A stretch of 64,000 nt of DNA from Lentzea tibetensis (GCF_007845675.1 NZ_VOBR01000006.1:186001-250000), one strand, 5' to 3'. Counted from the first letter of the stretch, positions 16,065 to 24,793 are shown. A program made the numbers and translations. Notes: generated by a model from the letters alone, not told the origin.

Positions 16065-17095
16065 ACTTCCTGATCGTGGTTTTGTTGTTGGCGGGCAACG
16101 CCTTCTTCGTCGGCGCCGAGTTCGCGGTGATCACCGCACGACGCGACCGGCTGGAGGCGCTGGCCTCGCGCGGCAGTTCACGCGCGCGCACCGCGATCAA
16201 GGCGTCGCAGGAGCTGCCGCTGCTGATCGCGGGTGCCCAGCTGGGCATCACGCTGTGCTCACTGGGTCTCGGCGCGATCGCCGAGCCCGCGCTGGCTTCG
16301 TTGCTGGAAGCCCCCCTGGGCGCGCTGGGCCTGCCTTCCGCACTGGTGCACGGCATCGCGTTCGCCGTCGCGCTGGTGCTGGTGGTCGCGGCGCACACGA
16401 TCCTCGGCGAGATGGTGCCGAAGAACCTGGCGATCGCCGGTCCCGAGCGGGCCGCGCTGTGGCTGGTTCCGGTGCACTACGGGTTCAGCCGGATGATCGC
16501 GCCGGTGCTGGCGCTGTTCACGCACGCGGGCACGTGGGTGCTGCGGCGGTTCGGCGTGGAGCCGGTGGACGAGCTGGAGTCGGCGTACACGCCCGACGAG
16601 CTGGCGCTCCTCATCGGACAGTCGCGTTCGGAGGGCCTGCTCGAGGACTCGGAGCACCGCCGCCTGGCGCAGACCCTGTCGTCGGCCGAGCGGATCGTCG
16701 CGGACGTGCTGGTCCCGCTGGACCGGCTCACCACGGTGTCCGCGTCCCCGACCGTCGGCGAGCTGGAGACCGTGGTCGCGTCGACCGGGTTCTCCCGCTT
16801 CCCGGTGCGCTCGGACGGCAGGCTGGCCGGGTACCTGCACGTGAAGGACGTGCTGGATCTGCTGGGTTCGTCGGCGGACACCCCGGTGCCGCGCACGCGC
16901 ATCCGCGGCCTGCCCGAGGTCCCGGTGGACGCCCGGTTGGACGAGGCACTGGCGGCGTTGCGCCGCGCGCAGTCCCACCTGGCGCGCGCCGTCGACGCCG
17001 ATGGTGAGCTGCGCGGTGTCGTGGCGCTGGAGGACCTGGTCGAGGAGTACGTGGGCACCGTCCGCGACGGCACCCACGTGCGCCGCTTCGACTAG
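16061..17095 (+). CDS. CNNM/CBS-pair protein lacking the CorC domain
   Basis: A 344-residue partner of the preceding gene. It has a DUF21 membrane domain (FVGAEFAVITARRDRLEAL, GEMVPKNLAIAGPE) followed by two CBS domains (from about residue 205, with TGFSRFPV and LRGVVALEDLVEEYVG), and ends there, so the CorC_HlyC domain present in the first protein is absent. GTG at 16061 overlaps the previous stop (GTGA). The full-length plus short arrangement is common for actinobacterial CNNM pairs. Its role is presumably divalent cation efflux or membrane homeostasis. Confidence 0.87.
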   Translation: MNFLIVVLLLAGNAFFVGAEFAVITARRDRLEALASRGSSRARTAIKASQELPLLIAGAQLGITLCSLGLGAIAEPALASLLEAPLGALGLPSALVHGIAFAVALVLVVAAHTILGEMVPKNLAIAGPERAALWLVPVHYGFSRMIAPVLALFTHAGTWVLRRFGVEPVDELESAYTPDELALLIGQSRSEGLLEDSEHRRLAQTLSSAERIVADVLVPLDRLTTVSASPTVGELETVVASTGFSRFPVRSDGRLAGYLHVKDVLDLLGSSADTPVPRTRIRGLPEVPVDARLDEALAALRRAQSHLARAVDADGELRGVVALEDLVEEYVGTVRDGTHVRRFD

Positions 17096-17526
17096 AACTG
17101 CCGGCCGAGCTGGTCGAACAGGGTGTTCGTGCCCTGCTCGCGCCACTCGACCCGGTCGAGGTCGTCGAAGAAGGCACCCTGCTCGGTGTAGGTGAGCCGG
17201 GTGCCTTCTCCGTCCGGCTCGATCTCCACGGTCGCGACGCTCACGCTGGTGCGCGTCTCGTCCTGGTACATCTGGTAGGTCGTCACGATCCGCTCGTTGG
17301 GCACGATGTCCTGGTAGACGGCCTCGTAGCGGTGCAACGTGTCCTCGGCCTTGCCGCTGACGTGCTCGCGGCCGCCGATCCGGAAGTCCAGCTCGTGGTC
17401 GGACGTCTCGTGCGGCCCGGCGAACCACTTCGCCTTCTTCTCGGGGTCGCTCCAGGCGTTCCACACCTTCTCCGGCGACGCCGGGTAGGTGCGCTCGATC
17501 GTGAACGTCGCGTGCTTGACGGTCAT
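17092..17526 (-). CDS. SRPBCC (AHSA1-type) domain protein
   Basis: A 144-residue START-like ligand-binding protein of the AHSA1 (activator of Hsp90 ATPase homologue) group. Landmarks are FTIERTYPASPEKVWNAWSD at the N-terminus, KWFAGP, and the C-terminal GTNTLFDQLGR helix. The ATG at 17526 overlaps the stop of the ArsR gene by four bases. ArsR-SRPBCC pairs are widespread in actinobacteria; the SRPBCC protein is thought to bind hydrophobic small molecules, with no defined reaction. The 3' end overlaps the convergent CNNM gene by four bases. Confidence 0.87.
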   Translation of the reverse strand: MTVKHATFTIERTYPASPEKVWNAWSDPEKKAKWFAGPHETSDHELDFRIGGREHVSGKAEDTLHRYEAVYQDIVPNERIVTTYQMYQDETRTSVSVATVEIEPDGEGTRLTYTEQGAFFDDLDRVEWREQGTNTLFDQLGRQF

Positions 17527-17855
17527 CGTTCCTCCTCCAGGAAGTCCCCGAGCCGGTCGAGCTTGCGCTCCCAGCTCGTACGCCTCTCGGTGATCCACTG
17601 CTCGGCCGTGCGCAACGCGACCGGCTCGATCTGGCACGTCCGCGTCCGCCCCTGCTTCGACGTGCTGACGAGACCGCTCTTCTCGAGCACCTGCAGGTGC
17701 TGCACGACCGCCGGGAGCGACATGGCGAGCGGCTTCGCCAGCTCGCTCACGCTGGCGGGCCCCCGGCACAACCTCTCGACCATGCTCCGGCGGCTCGGAT
17801 CGCTCAGCGCCTGGAACATCAGGTCGAGCTGATGGTTAAGCATATACTTAACCAT
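17523..17855 (-). CDS. ArsR family transcriptional regulator
   Basis: A 110-residue winged-helix repressor. MFQALSDPSRRSMVERL is the classic start of SRPBCC-linked ArsR proteins, and the recognition helix is AKPLAMSLPAVVQHLQVL. No metal-binding cysteine box is visible, so it is unlikely to be a metal sensor. I chose the ATG at 17855 (MVKYMLNHQ), the usual N-terminus of this group; a start at 17879 would add eight residues. A palindrome covers the first codons and could be the self-operator. Confidence 0.88.
   Translation of the reverse strand: MVKYMLNHQLDLMFQALSDPSRRSMVERLCRGPASVSELAKPLAMSLPAVVQHLQVLEKSGLVSTSKQGRTRTCQIEPVALRTAEQWITERRTSWERKLDRLGDFLEEER
17833..17854. promoter_or_regulatory. 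Palindrome over the arsR start region, candidate operator
   Basis: TGGTTAAG, six-base spacer, CTTAACCA: eight-base arms in AT-rich sequence against a GC-rich background. It covers codons 1-8 of the ArsR gene and sits 45 bases before the divergent RibD-like gene start. The symmetry suggests an ArsR binding site, but the stretch is also coding, which could bias it. Confidence 0.4.
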
Positions 17856-17898
17856 CGCATCGCTGTCGTTTTTCGGCAACCCCGTTCGACGTACAGGT

Positions 17899-18498
17899 AT
17901 GACACACGTTTACACGAGCGCGTCCATGTCACTCGACGGCTACATCGCAGGCCCTGGCGACTCCGGGTTCGACCACCTCTTCCAGTGGTACGGCAACGGC
18001 GACGTCGAGATCCCGACGACCGACCCGGAGATGACGTTCAAGCTCACGCCGCAGTCCGCGGCCTACTTCAGCGCGAGCACCAGGTCGACCGGCGCCCTCG
18101 TGGTGGGCCGCCACCTGTTCGACTTCACGTCCGGCTGGGGCGGCGAGCACACGCTGGGCGTGCACACGTTCGTCGTGACGCACTCCGTGCCTTCCGGGTG
18201 GGAGCACTCGGAGAACTTCACGTTCGTGACCGACGGCATCGAGTCCGCGATCGCACAGGCCAAGAAGCACGCCGGCCCGGACCGGGTGGTCGGCGTGAAC
18301 GGCGGCACGATCGCGCGGCAGTGCCTGGAGGCGGGGCTGCTGGACGAGATCTGCGTCGACCTCGTGCCCGTGCTGCTGGGTGCCGGGACGCCGTTCTTCT
18401 CGGAGCTGCGGAAGGTTCCGGTGACGTTGGAAGGGCCGACGACCGTGATCGAGGGCAAGGCCGTCACGCACCTGCGGTACAAGGTGGTGCATCCGTGA
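17899..18498 (+). CDS. Dihydrofolate reductase family (RibD C-terminal domain) protein
   Basis: A 199-residue protein with the RibD_C/DHFR-like fold: VYTSASMSLDGYIAGP at the N-terminus, ALVVGRHLFDF, a cofactor loop VVGVNGGTIARQCLEAGLLD and the C-terminal LVPVLLGAGTPFFSEL. Relatives reduce pteridine- or pyrimidine-like substrates with NADPH, but most actinobacterial members are uncharacterised. It is divergent from the ArsR-SRPBCC pair with 43 bases between starts, so the ArsR may regulate it too. Confidence 0.87.
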   Translation: MTHVYTSASMSLDGYIAGPGDSGFDHLFQWYGNGDVEIPTTDPEMTFKLTPQSAAYFSASTRSTGALVVGRHLFDFTSGWGGEHTLGVHTFVVTHSVPSGWEHSENFTFVTDGIESAIAQAKKHAGPDRVVGVNGGTIARQCLEAGLLDEICVDLVPVLLGAGTPFFSELRKVPVTLEGPTTVIEGKAVTHLRYKVVHP

Positions 18499-18512
18499 GG
18501 TAGAACGGTGCG

Positions 18513-19964
18513 GTGTCGATCGAGCCGGACCTGACGTGCATCATCGCGGACTGCGCGGCCATCCGCCTGGACCAGTTCGATCGATGTCTGGCTCATCTGG
18601 GCGAGACAGACCTGAACGAGTTCCTCAGGAAGCTCGAATCCAGGTCATACCTTGAGCTGCGAGGCACCACGATCAGCTCCGACCTGTTGAACAGGATGCT
18701 CGAAGCCGTGTCTCGCTCCGCCGGGCAGTGGAACTTCGACGAGTGCACATTTCCGGAGCCGGTCGAGCTCAACGACGTCACGTTCACCGAACTGGATCTC
18801 ACCAACGCGGTCTTCCACGCGGACGTCAGGTTCAGCAGGTCAACTTTCCACGGCGACCTGTCAATACTCGCCACGGAGTTGCACGGACACGTCCGCGCGG
18901 ACGAAGCCACCTTCACCGTCGGCTGCACGCTGGATTTCCACCTGCCCGGAAGCATGATGGAGCTCAGCTACTCGAACTTCTCGGCGAGCAGCCACATCAC
19001 GGTGAAAGGCGCCAGGTTCGCCAACCTGGAGAGCACGGTTTTCCAGCAGCGGGCCCAGATCAGAGCCGAGGTCGGCGCGCTGGCACTGGACGGCGCGCGC
19101 TTCGAAGACGGAGCGACGATCGTGAACCGGGGCAACACGAGAACCAGCCTGCACAAGGTGCACTTCGCTTCCCCGAGCACGCTGTCCGGCGGTCGCGTCA
19201 GCACTCTCGCGGAAACGGACGTCTCCAATCTGACGCTCGCCGAGGTCGACCTCGGGAACTGCCTCTTCGCCGCAGCGCACCACCTGGACGAACTGCGCCT
19301 GGAGGGGCACAACCCGTTCAGCCGCCCACCCTCAGGCGTGCACTCCGGGTGGGCCTGGCCGCCGGTCTGGTGGTGGACCTCCCGGCGGGTCGTCGCCGAG
19401 GAACGCATCTGGCGCAGGAAGCAGCGCAAGTCAGCGGGCTGGGAGGATCACCGGGCCGACGCGGTCACGCCGGAGCGCGTGTCCGCGCTCTACCGGTCAC
19501 TGCGCAAAGCCTTCGAGGACAACAAGAACGAGCCGGGCGCGGGCGACTTCTACTACGGCGAGATGGAGATGCGGCGACACGCGCCGTCGACCAGCCGGGC
19601 CGAGAAGGTGATTCTCGGGCTGTACTGGGCCATCTCCGGATACGGGCAACGCGCCAGCCGCGCACTGGCCGCGGTGACCCTGCTGGTCGCCGTGCTCACC
19701 ACGTCGCTGATCGGCTGGGGTGTGCCGGAGAACGCCCCGACGCCGGCCCCCGGCACCGTGCAGGTCGTGCAACTGCCGAAGGACCGGTGGACCGGAGATC
19801 GGCTGAACAAGTCGCTGCGACTCGCGCTCGGCTCGGTCGTCTTCCGCGACGCCGACCAGAAGCTGACCGACGCCGGCGCGTGGACGGTCATGGCTGGGCG
19901 GGCGATCGGCCCGGTGCTGCTGGCACTGGCCGCGCTGGCGATCCGCGCGAGGGTCAAACGATGA
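18513..19964 (+). CDS. Pentapeptide-repeat-like protein with C-terminal membrane segments
   Basis: A 483-residue protein. Residues about 60-270 form a degenerate right-handed beta-helix of the pentapeptide type (NDVTFTELDLTNAVFHADV, ARFANLESTVFQ, SNLTLAEVDLGNCLF). A Trp-rich stretch (WAWPPVWWW) follows, then a conserved cytoplasmic-type helix with YRSLRKAFEDNKNEPGAGDF and YYGEMEMRR, and two membrane helices near the C-terminus. The architecture is known in actinomycetes as a pentapeptide-containing membrane protein of unknown role; the late cytoplasmic block is the most conserved part. GTG at 18513 begins it. Its stop overlaps the next gene by four bases. Confidence 0.82.
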   Translation: MSIEPDLTCIIADCAAIRLDQFDRCLAHLGETDLNEFLRKLESRSYLELRGTTISSDLLNRMLEAVSRSAGQWNFDECTFPEPVELNDVTFTELDLTNAVFHADVRFSRSTFHGDLSILATELHGHVRADEATFTVGCTLDFHLPGSMMELSYSNFSASSHITVKGARFANLESTVFQQRAQIRAEVGALALDGARFEDGATIVNRGNTRTSLHKVHFASPSTLSGGRVSTLAETDVSNLTLAEVDLGNCLFAAAHHLDELRLEGHNPFSRPPSGVHSGWAWPPVWWWTSRRVVAEERIWRRKQRKSAGWEDHRADAVTPERVSALYRSLRKAFEDNKNEPGAGDFYYGEMEMRRHAPSTSRAEKVILGLYWAISGYGQRASRALAAVTLLVAVLTTSLIGWGVPENAPTPAPGTVQVVQLPKDRWTGDRLNKSLRLALGSVVFRDADQKLTDAGAWTVMAGRAIGPVLLALAALAIRARVKR

Positions 19965-20788
19965 CCTACTCGGAGAGCGTGATCCCGGTGTCCGGCGACA
20001 TGTCGTTGTTCGTGGCGCAGACCTCCGGACACCGGCCGCTCCTCGTGATCCACGGCGGCCCGGACTGGGACCACAGCTACCTCCGCTCCCCCGTGGACCG
20101 GCTCGCGATGCGCGTGGTGCTGCCGGACCTGCGCGGCTGCGGACGTTCGGCGAAGGCCGCGGAGTACACGCCGGACCTGGCGGTCGGAGACCTGCTGGGC
20201 CTGCTGGACGCGTTGAACATCGAGCAGGCGGACTTGCTGGGCTTCTCGTACGGCGGCATGCTCGGCCAGCGGCTCACGCTCGCGGCGCCTGATCGCGTCC
20301 GGTCGCTGATCGTGGCGTCGAGCAGCATCCTGCCCGTCCTCACCAACGCGTTCGAGGGCTGGACCGAGCGGGATGCGTTGCGAGCGGCCGAATCCGCGGT
20401 CTGGGAGTCCTCCCTGGAGGGCCCGGAACTGACCCGGACAGCGGCTTTCGCCGGTGCACCGGCCAACGTGTGGCAGGCGTTGCCCACGTACCTGCGGCTG
20501 CTGCACGAGGTGCGCTTCTCCGCCGAGTGGATCGGCCCGTGGCGTGCGGGCACGTTGCCGCCCGCACGGCCCGAAAACGCGCTGGAACGCCTGGCAGCGC
20601 TGGACATCCCGATCCTGCTGCTGCACGGCCGATACGACATGATCTTCCCCGCGTCACTGGTCTCGCAGGTTTCGTTCGCGCGCAAGGTGATCCTCGACGA
20701 CGCGGGGCACATGGCGCACGTCGACCAGCCGCGCGCCTGGATCGCCGCCGTCGAAGAGTTCCTGAGCTGCGGATTTACCGCCGCCTAA
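19961..20788 (+). CDS. Alpha/beta hydrolase, proline iminopeptidase-like
   Basis: A 275-residue alpha/beta hydrolase related to peptidase family S33. HGGPDWDHSYL corresponds to the HGGPG oxyanion motif, the nucleophile elbow is GFSYGG, the acid is in LLHGRYDMIFP and the histidine in DDAGHMAH. The substrate could be an N-terminal proline peptide or an ester. The ATG at 19961 overlaps the pentapeptide-protein stop (ATGA), so the two are translationally coupled; why a hydrolase should be coupled to that membrane protein is not evident. Confidence 0.87.
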   Translation: MTYSESVIPVSGDMSLFVAQTSGHRPLLVIHGGPDWDHSYLRSPVDRLAMRVVLPDLRGCGRSAKAAEYTPDLAVGDLLGLLDALNIEQADLLGFSYGGMLGQRLTLAAPDRVRSLIVASSSILPVLTNAFEGWTERDALRAAESAVWESSLEGPELTRTAAFAGAPANVWQALPTYLRLLHEVRFSAEWIGPWRAGTLPPARPENALERLAALDIPILLLHGRYDMIFPASLVSQVSFARKVILDDAGHMAHVDQPRAWIAAVEEFLSCGFTAA

Positions 20789-20840
20789 CCACGCGGACCG
20801 AGTGTTTCCCCAACAAGAACCAGGGCTGGGGAGAACCACC

Positions 20841-21263
20841 ATGCTGAAGACACTGGCCGCCGTCGCCGCCGTGGCGGCCGCACTGCTGAGCACCGGCACC
20901 GCGAGCGCGGCCGAGGTGCCGCCGGGGTGCGCGAGCGCCAAGCAGATCGGCACCACCGGGTACGTGCAGTACCAGGGCAAGACGATCGCCTCGGTGAAGC
21001 AGTTCGCCGGCTGCGGCAAGAACTGGCCGTACACCTGGGTGTGGGACTCGTACGCGAGCGGCCGGAACTACCGCGTGTCCAACTGGATCGCGGAGATCAA
21101 GGGCGACGAGGAGATCCCGCACGGCGGCGCGCAGGGCGTGCGCAACAAGCAGGAGGTGTGGGGCGCGCCCGCGAACACGATCAAGAGTTGCACGCGCGCG
21201 GTCACGTCGGTCACCACGACCGGCGACAACTACGTCTCCGCCTGGACCGACCTCCGCTGCTGA
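20841..21263 (+). CDS. Small secreted protein with four cysteines
   Basis: A 140-residue exported protein of unknown function. A signal peptide (LAAVAAVAAALLS, cleavage near ASAAE) precedes a mature domain of about 115 residues rich in Trp, Tyr and Gly, with four cysteines (in PPGCAS, AGCGK, KSCTR and the terminal LRC), suggesting two disulfides. I recognise no family. The ATG at 20841 has a purine-rich GGGGAGA upstream. It is followed by another small secreted cysteine-containing protein, so the pair may be coexpressed. Confidence 0.75.
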   Translation: MLKTLAAVAAVAAALLSTGTASAAEVPPGCASAKQIGTTGYVQYQGKTIASVKQFAGCGKNWPYTWVWDSYASGRNYRVSNWIAEIKGDEEIPHGGAQGVRNKQEVWGAPANTIKSCTRAVTSVTTTGDNYVSAWTDLRC

Positions 21264-21350
21264 CGCGTCCGGTGCAACCTCGGGAACCAGGCGGTCGTCT
21301 TCTCTCAGTGATCGACATCTGGGGAACACCAGACCTCCGAGGAGACCCAC

Positions 21351-21704
21351 ATGCAGTTCACCAAGGCCGCGGCCGGTTCCGCACTGGCCGCGGCCGCCCT
21401 GGTCGGCAGCGCGACGACCGCCGTCGCGGCACCCGCCGAGCTCTACCACGTGACGGCGTGGCACGACGTCAACATCCGTTCCTGCGAGGCGCGGTCGTGC
21501 CCGGTCGTCGGGCACATCGAGGCGGGTGAGCGGCACATCGCGTACTGCTGGACGGACGGGGAGACGATCAGCGACTTCGGGATCACCAACAACATCTGGC
21601 TCATGGTGAGCAGGCAGGACGGCGGGCGCTGGCTGGCCAGCGCCGTGTACTTCCAGGGTGACCGGTACGCGAACCTGCCCGCGGACGCGCACTGCGACTA
21701 CTGA
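21351..21704 (+). CDS. Small secreted SH3-like domain protein
   Basis: A 117-residue exported protein. After a signal peptide (ending near AVAAP) the sequence HDVNIRSCEARSCPVVGHI resembles bacterial SH3 domains, followed by YCWTDGETISDFG and NIWLMVSRQDGGRW. Bacterial SH3 modules usually bind cell wall peptides. Four cysteines could form two disulfides. A GAGGAGAC ribosome binding site precedes the ATG. A strong terminator hairpin lies seven bases after the stop. Confidence 0.8.
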   Translation: MQFTKAAAGSALAAAALVGSATTAVAAPAELYHVTAWHDVNIRSCEARSCPVVGHIEAGERHIAYCWTDGETISDFGITNNIWLMVSRQDGGRWLASAVYFQGDRYANLPADAHCDY

Positions 21705-21710
21705 GGGGCA

Positions 21711-21738
21711 CCGGCGGCGGGCACGCGCCCGCCGCCGG
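21711..21738 (+). terminator. GC-rich hairpin terminator
   Basis: Perfect 12-bp stem (21711-21722 with 21727-21738) and a four-base loop, seven bases after the small SH3-like gene and before the MFS gene. Confidence 0.75.
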
Positions 21739-21777
21739 GCTGTGGCGGGAACGCCGGAGCGCGCTCACGCTGTACCG

Positions 21778-22929
21778 GTGACCAGATCCGGCGAGCGGCT
21801 GTTCGGGGCGCGGTTCGTGCTGCTCACGGTGGGCGATCTCGGCTACTTCACCGCGACGGGCGTCGCGATCTACGCCCTGCCGCTGTACGTGACCGGCCCG
21901 CTGCGTTCCGACGAGGCCGCCGCCGGGCTGGCGTTCGGCTCGTTCGCCGTCTCCGCGCTGGTGCTGCGGCCGTTCGCGGGACGCCTGACCGACTCGCTCG
22001 GCAGGCGGCCGATGCTCGTCGGTGGCGCGCTGCTCTGCGTGCTGGGCCTGGTGCTCACCGCGTTCGCCAACACGCTGGTGCCGGTGATCCTGCTGAGGTT
22101 GCTGCTCGGCGTGGCCGAGGCCGCGTTCGTCGTGGCCGGGTTCGCCGCACTCGCCGACCTCGCCCCGCCCGCGCGCCTCGGCGAGGCGCTGAGCTACAAC
22201 TCGCTCGGCCTCTACCTCGGGCTCGCGCTCGGGCCACCGCTCGGCGAACTCCTGGTGGAGCAAGGGAGTTACACCGTCGCCTGGCTGGGAGCGGCGGCAC
22301 TGGCGGTGGCGGCGACCGCGGCGGTGGCGTGCATCGGCGAGACCCGCGCGCCCGAGCGCTCGGCGACGTCCCACGCGTTGATCCACCGCAGGGCGATCGC
22401 GCCCGGCATCGGCTTCTGCACCTCACTCGCCGCGATCGGCGGGTTCCTGACGTTCGCCGCGCTGCACGCCGGAACAACGGGACTGCAGAACACCAGCCTC
22501 CCGCTGTTCCTCTACGGAGCAACCGTCGTGGTGTGCCGGATCGCGTTCGCCAGGGTGCCGGACAAGCTGCCGTCGCTGCCGCTGGGCGCCGCGGCGCTGG
22601 CGGCCATCGCCGCCGGGCTGGCCGTGGTGGCCTCGTGGACGACACCGGTGGGCATGCTCGCCGGGACTGCCCTGATGGCGGTGGGAGTCACGTTCAGCAC
22701 GCCCGCGTTCTTCGGCGCCATCTTCGCCACCGCGCGCCCCGAGGAACGGGGCGCGGCGGCGGGCACGGCGAGTGCGTTCATCGACCTCGGACTCGGCGGC
22801 GGGCCCATCCTGCTCGGGCTGGTCGCCCGCGCCGCGGGCATACCGTGGGCCTTCGGCGCCGCAGCAGGCCTCGCGCTCGCCGGGTGCGCGTGGACGTTGT
22901 TCGTCCACAAAGGACTTTCGAGGTCCTAG
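21778..22929 (+). CDS. MFS transporter
   Basis: A 383-residue major facilitator superfamily protein with about 12 membrane helices. The loop 2-3 motif is FAGRLTDSLGRRPMLVGG, the usual antiporter signature, and LRLLLGVAEAAFVVAGFAAL matches the drug/sugar exporter region of the fourth and fifth helices. It is probably an exporter of a small molecule; substrate unknown. GTG at 21778 is chosen as it begins just before helix 1. The 3' end overlaps the convergent SDR gene by four bases. Confidence 0.86.
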   Translation: MTRSGERLFGARFVLLTVGDLGYFTATGVAIYALPLYVTGPLRSDEAAAGLAFGSFAVSALVLRPFAGRLTDSLGRRPMLVGGALLCVLGLVLTAFANTLVPVILLRLLLGVAEAAFVVAGFAALADLAPPARLGEALSYNSLGLYLGLALGPPLGELLVEQGSYTVAWLGAAALAVAATAAVACIGETRAPERSATSHALIHRRAIAPGIGFCTSLAAIGGFLTFAALHAGTTGLQNTSLPLFLYGATVVVCRIAFARVPDKLPSLPLGAAALAAIAAGLAVVASWTTPVGMLAGTALMAVGVTFSTPAFFGAIFATARPEERGAAAGTASAFIDLGLGGGPILLGLVARAAGIPWAFGAAAGLALAGCAWTLFVHKGLSRS

Positions 22930-23570
22930 TCGACGAGACCGGCCTTCGCGGCGCGACTGATGTCGTCGGCCAGCACCTCCTCGCGGTCGTGCTCGAGTGC
23001 ATCGATGACCTGCGACACCACCGACTCGGGGGTGATCTTCGGCGCGGTGACCTCGGCAACCATGTCCGTGTCGATGAACCCCGCGTGCACCGCGACGACG
23101 AGCGTGCCCTGCTCGTTCAACGCCAGCCGGGTCGACTTGGTGAGCGACCACGCCGCCGCCTTGGACGCCGCGTAGCCCCGTGACCGCGGCCAGCCGAGGA
23201 ACGACAGCACGGACAGCACGTTGACGATGGCGCCACCGCCGTTGCGGCCCAGCACCGGCCCGAACGCGTCGGTCAGCATCAGCGGGCCGAAGTAGTTCGT
23301 CTCCATCTCGGCCCGCGGGTCGTCCGCCCGCAGGATGCCCGCGTTGTTGATCAGCAACGTGGTGTCGCCCGCCAGGTCGACCGCGGCCTCGACGGACGCG
23401 CGATCGGTGACGTCGAGCTGGATCGGCTTCACCAGCGGATCGGTGATGGACAACGGATCCCGCGCGGCGGCGTAGACCGTCGCACCCCGAGCAGCCAGCT
23501 GCCGCGCGAACTCCCGGCCCAGACCGCGGTTGGCACCCGTCACGAGCGCGACCGCACCTTCGATCTTCAC
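22926..23570 (-). CDS. Short-chain dehydrogenase/reductase (SDR)
   Basis: A 214-residue SDR with TGANRGLG, the NNAG strand, a Ser in NVLSVLSFLG and the active-site YAASK. GTG at 23570 is preceded by AGGAGAACT and overlaps the thioesterase stop by four bases. The SDR is therefore cotranslated with the acyl-CoA thioesterase-like protein and probably belongs to the same fatty-acyl or xenobiotic pathway, under the divergent HxlR regulator. The substrate is not indicated. Confidence 0.87.
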   Translation of the reverse strand: MKIEGAVALVTGANRGLGREFARQLAARGATVYAAARDPLSITDPLVKPIQLDVTDRASVEAAVDLAGDTTLLINNAGILRADDPRAEMETNYFGPLMLTDAFGPVLGRNGGGAIVNVLSVLSFLGWPRSRGYAASKAAAWSLTKSTRLALNEQGTLVVAVHAGFIDTDMVAEVTAPKITPESVVSQVIDALEHDREEVLADDISRAAKAGLVD

Positions 23571-24292
23571 AGTTCTCCTCCTAGTACCCGCCGGGACTGG
23601 CGGGCGAGAGCGAGCAGCCGTCCGTCGGCTGCCCACACGGTTCCGTCCTCGACGGCCCAGCCGCCCGCGGCGTGGTCGGTGCGGATGCGCACCAGCGCCC
23701 AGCCGTCGACGGGCTCAGGATGTCCGAAGTGGACGGTCAGTTCGGCGGACGGGACCGGCAGCGGACGCGTCCAGATCGCGAACAGCGCGGGCGGCAGCGC
23801 GTCGACGAGCACCACGGCGGACTCGGCGTCGAGCGGGCGGCCGTCCAGGAAACGCATCCAGGCCACCAGTTCCGCCCGCGGGCCGCCCGCCAGCGGCAGG
23901 TCGCGCGTGGCGGGCCGGATCTCCAGGTGTTGCGCGAACGCGGCGAGCTCGCGCGGCGGCGTGAACCGGTCGCAGTCGTGCGGCGGCGGAACGCGCGGCG
24001 CGGGCGTTCCCGCGTACTCCGGCCCGCGCTGCGCAACGCCGAACGCGGCCGTCCCGAACAGCGCGACCTGACCGCCCTGGTGACCGGTGAACGACGCGAC
24101 GGTCGCGCTGCGCCCCTCGCGGTCGACGCGCGTCTCGAACGTCAGCGGCCGGTCGTCGACGGCCTCCAGGTAGTGCACGTTCAGCAGTCGCGCCTGCCTG
24201 TCGGCGGGACGCACCGCGGCCAGCGCGGACGCGGCGAGCAGCCCGCCGTGCGCGCCGCCGAACCCCCACCAGGTCCGATCGATGACCAGCAT
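23567..24292 (-). CDS. Acyl-CoA thioesterase family protein (double hotdog, TesB-like)
   Basis: A 241-residue protein resembling TesB-type double-hotdog thioesterases. The N-terminal GFGGAHGGLLAASAL matches the hotdog-helix segment, LLNVHYLEAVDDRPLTFETRV a core strand, and the C-terminal half VDALPPALF and AELTVHFGHP the second hotdog. ATG at 24292 is chosen: the frame runs further upstream but into the regulatory region. The protein would hydrolyse an acyl-CoA; which one is unknown. It overlaps the SDR downstream and is divergent from the HxlR gene. Confidence 0.82.
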   Translation of the reverse strand: MLVIDRTWWGFGGAHGGLLAASALAAVRPADRQARLLNVHYLEAVDDRPLTFETRVDREGRSATVASFTGHQGGQVALFGTAAFGVAQRGPEYAGTPAPRVPPPHDCDRFTPPRELAAFAQHLEIRPATRDLPLAGGPRAELVAWMRFLDGRPLDAESAVVLVDALPPALFAIWTRPLPVPSAELTVHFGHPEPVDGWALVRIRTDHAAGGWAVEDGTVWAADGRLLALARQSRRVLGGEL

Positions 24293-24316
24293 GCCCACTC
24301 CCCTGAGTTGGAAATC

Positions 24317-24343
24317 CCAACCCACTATCACCAGCTGGGTTGG
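24317..24343. promoter_or_regulatory. Inverted repeats, candidate HxlR operator
   Basis: CCAACCCA (24317-24324) and TGGGTTGG (24336-24343) form eight-base arms around 11 bases; nearby GTTGG-N5-CCAAC (24307-24321) and a further TTGG/CAACT half-site repeat the theme. The cluster lies in the 80-bp gap between the thioesterase and HxlR starts and contains the only AT-rich sequence there. Confidence 0.5.
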
Positions 24344-24372
24344 ATAAGTCAACTAACTGCTATCGTGGTCAC

Positions 24373-24789
24373 ATGGCACGCACCTGCTCCATCGCGAACG
24401 CACTGGAGGTCATCGGCGAGCGCTGGACCCTGCTGGCCCTGCGCGAGGTGTTCTTCGGCGTCCGCCGCTTCGATCAAATCGCGAAGAACACTGGCGCGAG
24501 CCGCGACATCCTGGCCGCGCGGCTGCGCAAGCTCGTCGACGAGGGCGTGCTGACCAGGGAGCAGTACGAGGAGCACCCGCCGCGGTTCGAGTACGTGCTG
24601 ACGCCGTCCGGCCAGGACCTGCACCAGGTCCTGCTGATGCTGATGGACTGGGGCGACCGGCACGTCACGCAGGGCCCGCCGCCGATCGTGTGGGAGCACT
24701 CGTGCGGCGCGGTCGTGCGGCCGGAAGCCGTGTGCGCGCACTGCCGCGAGACCATCAGGCCGGAGGACATGGCCCGCCAGCTACCGTGA
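24373..24789 (+). CDS. HxlR family transcriptional regulator
   Basis: A 138-residue winged-helix protein. CSIANALEVIGERWTLLALR is the HxlR opening, followed by GVRRFDQIAKNTGASRDILA (recognition region) and wing YEEHPPRFEYVLTPSG. A C-terminal pair CGAV...CAHC resembles the zinc ribbon seen in some members. The ATG at 24373 places the conserved Cys at residue 5, as is usual. It is divergent from the thioesterase/SDR operon, which it probably controls. Its truncated relative lies at 27482-27790. Confidence 0.9.
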   Translation: MARTCSIANALEVIGERWTLLALREVFFGVRRFDQIAKNTGASRDILAARLRKLVDEGVLTREQYEEHPPRFEYVLTPSGQDLHQVLLMLMDWGDRHVTQGPPPIVWEHSCGAVVRPEAVCAHCRETIRPEDMARQLP

Positions 24790-24793
24790 TCGC

